From Fallopia convolvulus (Eukaryota > Streptophyta > Magnoliopsida > Caryophyllales > Polygonaceae), in the NCBI GenBank assembly GCA_964016875.1, contig OZ024733.1, positions 3,329,484-3,393,483 on the forward strand: DNA of 64,000 bases, written 5' to 3'. How positions within the stretch are numbered: position 1 is the first letter of the stretch; each line of letters begins with the position of its first letter. Shown piece after piece: positions 42,558 through 51,666 of the stretch. A model generated the notes under the pieces. That model saw only the letters and a list, made by a program, of their open reading frames with translations. It searched no databases and had not been told where the DNA came from. The position numbers were made by a program, and so were the translations under genes.

Positions 42558-44834
42558 ACATCGCCAATCACCCTACGAGTTGTGGTTTAAAAGGAAACCT
42601 AATCTTCATTATCTTCATGGTTGTTAGACTAACGGACCCTAAGCGTAAGACATTAGGAGATAGAGGTGTTGAGTGTATATTCATTGGATATGCTCATAAT
42701 TCCAAGGCCTATAGGTTCTTTGTTATAGAGCCTAATCATGCAATTTTGGTGAGCACCGTGATAGAATCATGTGATGCCATATTTGACAAGACTAGATTCT
42801 CATCAAGTCCAAGGCCTAGGGAGATAGACCAAGAAGAAATCGATCCATCTTTGGATCCAATGGATACCGAGGAGGAACAAATACCAACGCTTGGACCTAG
42901 TTCCGCTGCAACGCAAGGTACGTCACAAGGGGCGTCGCAAGGCGCGCCCTTGACGCCGAGCGATGACGCCGCCACCGTGGAACTGATGCTTGAGGGATCA
43001 ACCCCGGTTGAGGAATCAAGATCACCCAAGCGCAAGTCTATAGGGATCGAGGACGAGGACATCGACCCGACAAATAATGCCAAGGATGCGAATATTGCAT
43101 CGCTTGGCACATACGACGCCGAAGCCTTGAGGCCGGGGTCTCAAACGCCTAAGCGCGGCGACGAGTGCACAAGGCACTTGTGATGGGACCAACATCCCAT
43201 GAGCCAATTCTTCAAGTTTTCTTAATTGAAGGTTTTAGGGAAATAGAGGGTCAAAGTATTTCATATTTTCATATGGATGAGGATCCTAAAACATTTACCG
43301 AGGCTATGAGTTCTCAAGATGTTTCATTTTGGAAAGAAGTAATCCAAGATGAGACGGACTCCATTGTTGGCAACAACACTTGGGAGTTGTCGAACCTTCC
43401 ACCCGGTTGCAAGTCATTAGGGTGTAAATGGATCTTCAAGAAGAAGATGAAGACCGATGGGTCCATTGACAAGTTTAAAGTCCGATTAGTTATCCAAGGT
43501 CTTAGACAAAGAGAAGGTGTCGATTATTTTGATACCTACGCCCCCATGGCAAGAATCACCACAATAACACTCTTGATTGCCTTAGCAAGCATTCATGGTC
43601 TAGCCATCCATCAAATGGACGTGAAATCGGCGTTCCTCAATGGAGAGTTGGATGAAGAAGTTTACATGAAGCAACCCGAAGGTTTCGTAGTGGATGGACA
43701 AGAACATAAGGTATGTTGTTTGATAAAATCTCTTTATGGACATAAACAAGCGCCAAAACAGTGGCATCAAAAGTTTGAAGATGTAGTCTTGGCCTATGGT
43801 TTCAAGATCAATCAAGCGGATAAGTGTGTATATAGTAAGTTTGATAATTCTGGTCAAGGAGTGATAATATGTCTATATGTTGATGACATGCTTATATTTG
43901 GTACAAACCAAATGGAAGTTGACAAGACAAAAGAATTCTTGTCTATACTAAGTTCTCCATGAAGGATCTTGGAGAGGCCGATGTGATCTTAGGAATTAAG
44001 ATAAAGAGGGGTGGCAAGGGCTTGACCCTAACACAATCCCATTACATCGAAAAAGTGGTGAAACATTTTAAATGTGATAAATCCATGCCGGTTAGCACGC
44101 CTATGGATCCTAGTGAGAAACTCCTTCCTAACCTAAGAGAACCAATTTCTCAACTTGAGTATTCGCAAGTGATAGGGTGCTTGATGTATGCAATGACGAG
44201 TACGCACCCCGACATAGCATATGACATGGGCAAGTTGAGTCGTTATACTAGTCCACCAAGTTCTAGTCATTGGAATGCTCTTAGAAGGGTGCTTAGATAT
44301 TTAAAAGGGACAATGACTTATGGTATTGCATATATGGGTACTCCTTCTACTTTAGAAGGTTATACTGATGCAAGTTGGATCACCAATAGGGAAGATCACT
44401 CGTCGACAAGTGGTTGGGTATTCCTATTGGGTGGTGGCGCAATATATTGGGCTTCCAAGAAGCAATCTTGCATAACAACCTCGACTATGGAGTCGGAGTT
44501 TGTTGCTCTTGCCACAGCTGGCAAGGAGGCAGAATGGCTTAAGAATCTAGTGAGTGAGATACCTTTGTGGCCAAAACCGATATCCCATATTGCTATCTTT
44601 TGTGATAGTCAAAGAACGTTGGCAAAGGCCTATAGCCAAGTGTATAATGAGAAGTCAAGACATCTAAGTGTGAGGCATAATTCCATTAGAGAATTAATCA
44701 AACATGGAGTCATCTTGGTTGTCTTTGTGAGAACACACAATAACCTTGTTGATCACTTAACCAAGAGTTTGGCAAAAGATTTGGTGTACAAGGCATCGCG
44801 AGGGATGGGGTTAAAATCCTTAGAGACCGTATGA
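42558..44834 (+). pseudogene. Ty1/copia pol: integrase tail, reverse transcriptase, RNase H
   Basis: Reading begins inside integrase (PYELWFKRKPNLHYLH), then KRKTLGDRGVECIFIGYA and an acidic linker. RT follows in another frame (43165-43962): WIFKKKMKTDGSIDKFKVRL, APMARITTITLLIALAS, QMDVKSAFLNGELDEEVYMK and catalytic CLYVDDMLIFG. After one frameshift near 43950 the frame 43959-44834 carries MKDLGEADVILGIKI, the connection domain and RNase H (TDASWITNREDHSSTSGWVF, STMESEFVALATAGKEAEWL, DSQ). The 5' LTR, gag, protease and most of integrase are absent. Its purine tract and 3' LTR follow at 45340. Catalytic RT residues are intact, but the frame is broken twice. Confidence 0.9.
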
Positions 44835-45349
44835 TTTGTACACCCAATTCCCCCTTACTGAAAGGTGTAGGGATGAATTCAATGTGGTAGGCCAAAGACA
44901 TAGAGTTGGAGAGCATACAAATTCCCATCAAGGTATTTGCTATAGCCTACATGTTAAGGAAGTTTTGAAACAAGTTTTCATTAACGAGTTTTGGAAATTG
45001 CAATTATAGGTGCAAGTTAGAAATTCAACTAAGCATATGTGGAAGTGTAAGGCTTTTTGCAAGAGAATTCAAGGATGAATCATCTGTAAGCATATGTTAA
45101 AAAAGATATGGGACGCAAAAGCCTAAGAACGTCAAGTTATAGTCTATATACGCTATATAACTCGTGTCGTAATTTTTACAACGTGTACTTAAACAAGTTG
45201 AAGTGGCTCAATTCTTAGAACACCGCAATTGTTTAGTGCGTGATTGTAATTGTTACAAGTTATAAATTAAAATCCAAGGATATTTATTTCTATACATAGA
45301 GTTTGTCAAATATGTACATGTTTATGACGTTGCACAAATGGGGGAGGAA

Positions 45350-46715
45350 TGTTGGTGATTTGTGAAAAGTCATCAATCCATTTTGTGTGAGTTGTGAATG
45401 TTTAAGTGTGAGAATTACTAAGAGTATCACTTGGGCTTTGGGTGTGCGGGAGACGCGGCCTAGTGATTGGCCCTAAAGTATTTCTAAGGGTTGAAAGAGA
45501 AAGAGGAATCATGGAAGGCAAGGCTTGGCACTCGGCGTTGGCATGGTTGCAACGGTGCGAGTAGGTGCGCCCTTGGTCGGCAAAACGACAAGGTTCTCGA
45601 CCTTGGCATGGGCCAAGAGACGAGGGCTTAGTGATATCCGCGTGTTCCAGGCGCTGGGCATTGACGTTTGTTCGTTGTGACACTTGTGCGCGCGCACGCG
45701 TATGCAGCCGTGGTTTCGGCGCGCCTTAGGCTCCTATTTGCCTTGATTTTTATGTTAAGCCAATTTTGATAATTTGGTTGGTTATTTTATGATTCCTATA
45801 GTGAGAAATGAATCTCTAAGACTTTATGGCAAAATATGAGAGCTGGCCTAAGCTTGGAACACCTAGAATGAACTAGCTCAAGTTTGAGCTGGTTTTGGGT
45901 TTTAGCTCAGTTTGAGCTCAAGCATTGACTTTTTAGCCCTGTAGTAGTTTCACTAAGCTTTATATAAATGTTATAAGCATATTATATTTTGGGAGTGATG
46001 GCTAGCTAGGCTAGCTCGAAGCTAGCTCTACCAAGGCTATGGGCCGCATGCTTAATGGGCCATTTTGGGCTTGTCTTAAGAGTTTGGATAAGGATGAGTT
46101 TTCAAATTCAAAAGTTTGTTGAGGGAAGTTACAAAATTTGTTATAACTAACTTCCTTGTTTCTCTCCTTGTTTTTGTCAACTAACTTAACTACCTTTTCT
46201 CTTTCTATAACCACCACACATCTTCCTCTATAAATAGGGGTGGGCGCTTCTCATAAGAGGTTAGAGAGTTTTATGAGTGGAAAATCACATGCTTGTAGTT
46301 TGAGAGTTTCAAATCAAATATAAACACTTATTGAAGAACAAGGTGCGTATATATACAGTGATGATTCATGCTTGCCATAGGTTCATTGTATAGGAACGTT
46401 TTATCTCACAACGTTATTGTAGCGAACCCTTGGCATTAATAGGGGCAATAAACGTTGAAGGAAAGATCGATCTAGCTGAGTGACTCGTTGTCTTTATCAA
46501 GACACATTTGTTTTATTAAAATCCTTTACTTTCTGTTTAAAAACGTTTACTAACTATTTGGCGGTGATTACCCTTGTGGTCTACACCCAACGAGATTACC
46601 TTCGAGTCTACTCATGAGATTACCCTTCGGGTATACTCAAACTGTCTTGACTACCCTTCGGGGTCTACAAGAACCAAATCTAACCTTCAACTAACAACAT
46701 AACCTAAAACTAACA
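45350..46715 (+). mobile_element. 3' LTR of the copia element
   Basis: A polypurine tract (GGGGGAGGAA, 45340-45349) is directly followed by TGTTGGTGATTTG. The LTR ends near CTAACA at 46715, about 1.37 kb. A TATA box, TATAAATA, is at 46229-46236, with a likely transcript start some 30 bases on. The flank AGGTT (46716-46720) leads into sequence that, in the left copy at 42109, reads AAGTTCAAATCC, marking the original insertion site. The matching 5' LTR is lost. GC-rich overlapping short frames at 45400-45700 are not genes. Confidence 0.75.
46229..46236 (+). promoter_or_regulatory. TATA box of the copia 3' LTR
   Basis: TATAAATA followed by GGGGTGGGCGCTTC. Position about 880 bp into the LTR fits a U3 promoter. 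Activity is not known. Confidence 0.6.
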
Positions 46716-46716
46716 A

Positions 46717-47170
46717 GGTTCAAATCCATGAAGCCCAGAAAGAACTCAACACTCCTAACGTCAATGGAACAACTACTTGAAGGAACCCTCATGCAACTTG
46801 GGGGGGGGGGGTCCATTCACTGCCATAATATTCATATTACATTTACATATCATAAATTGGAAGCTTCTTCTCACCAACCACAAGCAGTAATGGTCATCCA
46901 TCCTACCTACCATCTAGAAGAAGTGAATGTCATACTTCAATTTTTATCCCTTAAGTTTTTTCTCACTAACTTTTCCAATTAAACCTAGATGTGAAAGGCC
47001 TCTTTATTACCTTGTTTTGAACGTCCCTTTCTACTATAAAAGGGGCATGATGTTTGTTGGATTGTAGGTTAGTCAAAATCAGTTATGGGAACTGTATCGA
47101 ACAGTTCCCATACGCAGCGGAATAAGTAAATATGCAGGTAAGTAAGAAAGTAGAGTTATTTCCCTTATAG
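46717..47170 (+). repeat. Direct repeat, right copy
   Basis: Counterpart of 42114-42557, with a run of ten G replacing a few bases near 46799. It includes the TATA box (47035-47041) of the host LTR and runs on into the complete LTR at 47055-47450, which the left copy lacks beyond its first 118 bp. Confidence 0.85.
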
Positions 47171-47450
47171 AGGAACCCCACAACGATCAACTAATCGCGT
47201 GAGTAAACCTCTACCTCCGCTTGGTGGATTTTTGAATGGGAACTCTGTTCTCTTCTGAGTTTGGTCACTCTCTTTTTGTCGTTGCATTGGTTCCCATGCT
47301 TTGGGAACTTGTTGTTATGCTTGGCGACGCGCAACCTGTTATACTGAAATACTTGGCAATTGTCGTTAGTTCCCCCAGTGTTTGTCATTATCAAAATTGA
47401 GGACGTTGTTCCGATGTTAATGAACATGAGTTCCTAAAACCAACTCAATA
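47055..47450 (+). mobile_element. Solo LTR with 5-bp target duplication, nested in another LTR
   Basis: It starts TGTTGGATTGTAGG and ends CCAACTCAATA, flanked by ATGTT at 47050-47054 and 47451-47455. It contains the inverted phrase GGGAACTGTATCGAACAGTTCCC near 47085. A relative is at 60181-60768. It sits about 14 bp downstream of the TATA box of the surrounding LTR, whose other half (47456-47701) ends right before a primer site. The surrounding LTR is therefore split at its presumed transcription start. Confidence 0.8.
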
Positions 47451-47703
47451 ATGTTGCTTTATTTGATCATCAAGTTGAATACAAGAAACCCTCTTCATAG
47501 CTCATGTAATTTCCCTTGTTTTAATCAAAAGACTTGTGAGTTATATCAAGTCCAAATCAACCTCCTCTTGAGTGAGTCATATCTCTTGAGTTGCTTTGAT
47601 TGCAATTGCCTTGAGTGAGTCATATCTCAAGGAACCTATCCCTTCTACATCACCAAAGTTTACCTTGGACCTCCCCTTTAAGATCCTTGATTCTCTCATC
47701 ATT

Positions 47704-47716
47704 TGGTATCAGAGCC
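47704..47716 (+). promoter_or_regulatory. Primer binding site (tRNA-iMet)
   Basis: TGGTATCAGAGCC, two bases after a CTCATCA LTR end at 47701. It marks the start of an LTR element interior in the plus direction. The leader that follows (to about 48230) has no readable gag. Confidence 0.7.
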
Positions 47717-48234
47717 AAGCAAGGTATACCTAATTCCTTCTCGATTTTTTCCAACTTGTGAGTTCTCTCTTAATGTCAATTGGTACCCACTACTATTATC
47801 CTAACTAGGATATTAAATAAGAATTTCCCTCTTCATGGCCCAACGGTCGATCTGACAAGCAACTAACCGGCAACAATCTCGGTGGTGATTTCCCAATTAA
47901 CATGCTTTCGTCCGTTCGCCACCACAACCACATTCAATTCGATCTGCAGTCAACCCTTTTGCGCCTAAAGGTAATTGTGGTAACCCTAATTGCTATTAAT
48001 TTCATTTCATTTTTATTTAGGGAGGATTGGATTTTTTTTTATCTTGTAGTCCACGATTTTACAAACAAAGAAACTATTAACTTTTGGTGTTTATGCTTAC
48101 TTGAGGTATATTGATATTTGGTTCTCCTTTCTTAACTCAAATTCTTTTAATTTAAGGTCATAAATTCAATTTTTTGGTTAATATTCATTTCAGCCTGCAA
48201 TGTTTTGCTTCTTTTCATATGTTATGATTGTTGG
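47717..48234 (+). other. Leader or decayed interior of an LTR element
   Basis: Downstream of the primer site. A short frame at 47902-48114 has no domain similarity. Nothing else was recognised. Confidence 0.4.
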
Positions 48235-48720
48235 AGAAAATCCATCCCCGAAGAAGTAAAACTCCAATGCTAATTGAGCAAGCTAAAGTCGTTGACGCCT
48301 TATAAAAAATAATCCCTAATTACTAACTAAGTATGCAAGTAAGTTAGGGTCGAACCCAAGAGAATCACAATCTATTCCTAAGCAAGTAAACTTCAACCAA
48401 CTTAGAAAAAAGGGGTTTTTGTGAAAAGCTAACTCTAATTCAGAATAAGAAAGCAAATAAACAAGAGACAAGTAATTTGTAACAATAATTAGGAAATAGT
48501 ATCATCATACAAATATCCACTTTTAGTTTGATTTGTTGATGATTAATTTTTCCTCAACTTCTTTCTATGTTGTGATTGTTCATGTCCCGATCTTGTGTAA
48601 ATTAATTGTCCTACGAGTCTTGATAATTCTTACAATCAAATAACCATGAAACGATCACAATTTAATTTAATAGCAACTTTAAGAACAAGGATTAGCCAGG
48701 ATCAATAAATTGGGCAGGTC
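48235..48720 (-). mobile_element. LTR fragment related to 39080-40400
   Basis: On the minus strand GGCGTCAACGACTTTAGCTT matches GGCATCAACGACTTTAAGC at 40337, and the phrases before it (GATTCTCTTGGGTTCGACCC) match 40272-40300. CTTCTTCGGGGATGGAT after it resembles a decayed GCCGGGGA primer site. It is the LTR end plus junction of an Athila-like element. Confidence 0.55.
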
Positions 48721-48736
48721 GCTAGTATAGTTCCCT

Positions 48737-49487
48737 ATGAACGATTCTGCATGCAACACCAAACAACAAGTCAACATTCAACATACAATCAATTCTAAAA
48801 GTGCCATATTGAAAGTGGCTACCATATTGAAAGTGCCTCACAAGGGATTTGCTGAGTATCACAAAGGTGCATGGCCTGAAGAGGTGAACTTTGATGATTT
48901 GTTGAAAGTGGTAACTGAGGTGGAGAGTCGAGAGTGGCTCTTTTGTCACCAACTAGATGAGTGCTAAAATGAAAGTCCTCTTTACCTGGGTGATAAGTAA
49001 TTTGATCCCAAGAGAGCAAAAACGAAGCATTGCCATGATCCAAACCATTTTGGTCATGGATAAGATTATCAAGAAAGAACCGGTCAATCTTGCTCTTTTA
49101 CTGCTTCTCCACACGCAATCTGTCAGGGACAGTACACGACATGCTCTACCATTCTCCTCCATTGTCAAGAAGGTTATGGAATACCATGAGGTATACGAGG
49201 CAAAGGAAGAAGTTGAGCACGTTTGTAACCTTAATCATGACATTGTTCGCAAGATGGGTTTCAAGTTGATCAATGACAAGTGGGTGTCAAGGGATGCAGG
49301 TAAGGATGTTGCCTCTAATGATGAGATGGTAGATGTTGAGTTGGGCAACTTTGTTGAAAAAGAGGAAGGTTTGCAACCTGGTTCAGTTATGAAAATGCTG
49401 GTTGATCTCCAATGCCAGAACCAGGAATTGCTAGAGAAGGTTGGGAAACTCTTGCAAGGTCACACTGCACTCAAAGCTAATGTTTGA
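48737..49487 (+). pseudogene. Retrotransposon accessory ORF resembling the plant transposon protein domain
   Basis: Two overlapping frames, 48737-48967 and 48957-49487. The second has VLFTWVISNLIPREQKRSIA, LLLLLHTQSVRDSTRHALPF and later MGFKLINDKWVSRDAG and a Leu-rich coiled-coil end. The first part resembles the putative plant transposon protein domain found beside gag/pol in large LTR elements, in which a LIP-R segment precedes a hydrophobic helix. The resemblance was judged by eye. The following purine tract (AATAAGGGGGAA) and LTR at 49913 show that it belongs to an LTR element. No function is known. Confidence 0.45.
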
Positions 49488-49912
49488 GGGTTAATTGAAG
49501 CGCTTGATGACATGTCTAAGTCTGTGACTTAGCTCGAGTGGCGGACATTCATTTTCCCTTTATTATGCCTAACATATCTACTTTCTCAAACATTTCTCTT
49601 CGGTTTCATGCTATGTGTTTTTTCATTCTCTGTGTTGCTTGTTTAAGACTGTTATGCTCTTGTTGTTGTGGTTCCCTTATGTACTTTGGATAATATCGTT
49701 ATTTACCCTTTCCCGATTATCTCTATTTGTTTGATTATCTTGAGTATTCTTTTTGACGATGCCAAAAGGGGGGAAAGGATGGGTGTAGATAAAAATAACG
49801 GGAATTTCTATACTACTGAATTACATGTGGTTATCCAACTTAGGGGGAACTTTTGGTCTTGCCATGCTTTATCAAGTTAAAAGGAGTTTGTCACCATCAA
49901 TAAGGGGGAATT

Positions 49913-50694
49913 TGTTAGAAAAGTTGAGGCTTTGATTTTGATGGTTCCACACGTCATTCATGTGACCGACCTCGAGTCTGTGAACAGTGTCACCAACATT
50001 AGTCAGGTTGTCGACGTGAGTTGAAGGCAAACATAGAAGATCTTAAATACGCGTGTGATATTGAAGATTTGGATAAGATATTCTTGTTTTAGGAAAGATC
50101 CTTCTATGAAAGGATAAAAAGCCGTCGATTTCCTTTTCCCTAAGCCATATCTCTTTGTTTCTTATTTTATGCTTAGGATGATAATTGTAAAGATAGAAAA
50201 ATATTATCTTTCCATAACCGAATTGGAAGAAAATATCTTTTCTAATCTGACCTAGTTTTCGTGTATTTAATCTAGGCTTTAGGTTAGAACATACACGAAC
50301 TCAATAATCTACTTGTGAAACAAAGAAAAAGGTTGTTCGAGAGTTCAATAGAAAAGACGGAGAGACTTAGGCTTATTAGTTGGTTGAGAGTTGTGGTTAC
50401 TCGGATCACAAGAGTTCTAGTGTACTTGGGAAGTAGGAATAGTCTCGGGGTGTTCTTGTAATCGGATTCAAAAGTATCAATAATAGCAAGCTATGACTTT
50501 TAATCCTTCTAAGTGAGAACTTTGAAGAGAGTGTTTTCACGCTTGATTAACTGAGTTTGTTGATCAAGTGTTTCCACTATAAAAATCCTTGTGTTCAAGT
50601 AAGTCTTTCTTGTTGTTTAATTTCCACTGCATTTACTTAAAGAGGTCGACGACTTAGTTGAGGTTGGCGACCTAGACGTATTAACGATCCTACA
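49913..50694 (+). mobile_element. 3' LTR following the accessory ORF
   Basis: A purine tract ending at 49912 is directly followed by TGTTAGAAAAGTTGAGG. The segment ends near ACGATCCTACA at 50694, about 780 bp. It contains typical R/U5 phrases. No 5' partner was found in the window. Confidence 0.6.
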
Positions 50695-50730
50695 AGTTAA
50701 ATTAACACTTACTTTTTAGATGATGATTAA

Positions 50731-51165
50731 TTGTTCAAAGTTGGAAAATTATGCATCCCTTCATCTAGTATACATAGGTTGTTAACTAAAGAAGTTCATG
50801 AGTCTAGAGGATATAGTGGATTAGAGCAAACACTTGACGACTTGAAAGAACACTATTATTGGCCAAAAATGAGTACTTTTGTGCTGAGATTTATCAAAAG
50901 TCGTGTTGTTTGTGCTAAAGCCAAACCTAGATTAAACCCTCATGGCTTGTATAAGCCCTTACCTATTCCTAGTTCACCTTGGGAGGACATTTCTCTAGAC
51001 TTCATTGTTGGATTGCCTAGAACTAGGAAATTTCTAAGGTAGAGATTCTATATTTATTGTTGTAGATCACTTTTCTAAAATGGCTCATTTTATTCCATGT
51101 CATACGACTTATGATGCATCTCATGTAGCTGACTTGTTCTTTAGGGAAATAGTTAGACCATGGCT
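50731..51165 (+). pseudogene. Ty3/gypsy integrase fragment
   Basis: CIPSSSIHRLLTKEVHESRG, then LDDLKEHYYWPKM and VCAKAKPRLNPHGLYKPLPI give the HHCC region. SPWEDISLDFIVGLPRT begins the catalytic core with its first Asp. A frameshift near 51030 is followed by VVDHFSKMAHFIPCH and DASHVADLFFREIV, which carry the second acidic position region. The fragment ends at 51165 against a pyrimidine-rich repeat. It belongs to the chromovirus type; other pol domains are missing. Confidence 0.85.
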
Positions 51166-51166
51166 T

Positions 51167-51275
51167 GTTTGACATTCCTTCCTCTCACTTTCTTTCCTCT
51201 CACTTTCTTTCCTCTCTTTCCTCTCTTTTATCTCATCTCTCATCTCTCATCTCTCTCTCTCTCTCGTGCGAAGGG
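51167..51275. repeat. Pyrimidine-rich simple repeat (TTTCCTCTCAC, TCTCATC, TC)
   Basis: Short tandem units TTTCCTCTCACTTTC, then ATCTCTCATCTC, then a TC run to about 51263. It joins the integrase fragment to unrelated DNA. Confidence 0.7.
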
Positions 51276-51666
51276 GCATGAGGTGAAGAAATGAGCTCAT
51301 GCCTCTCATAGGCGAGTTTATATAGCCAGGTCAAAGCCAGCAACATTGCAACATAATGCTTCAATCAAATGCTAGCTTCTGAAATTGACCTTGGGCCGAG
51401 TCTTTTGTATTGGCTAGGTCTTCAATTGGACACAAGGTATCAAAAGGCCCATTCACTTTGAGAGTTATGCAGGTAAGTTCCCTTCAAAACGAGCTAAGCC
51501 CGGGGAAGCCATAAATCGGTTAGCTCAGGTCTGGCATTTAATTAAGCCAGTGAACCCCAGTTCTAACATGCATGAAAACACTACAATAATGTAGACTTTG
51601 CTATACTATGTTTCTTTGTCACCTAATGTTTAAACTAGGTTTATAAATTTTGGGATTTATGGAGCC
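51276..51666. other. Spacer before the second gag-only LTR element
   Basis: No gene or clear repeat. It may be part of a further LTR (phrases such as GGCCCATTCACTTTGAGAG), but no ends were found. Confidence 0.35.

Noticed and set aside
47704..47716. tRNA-like sequence TGGTATCAGAGCC (also at 16726 and 40744)
   Set aside because: These are complements of the tRNA-iMet 3' end beside LTR borders, i.e. primer sites, not tRNA genes.
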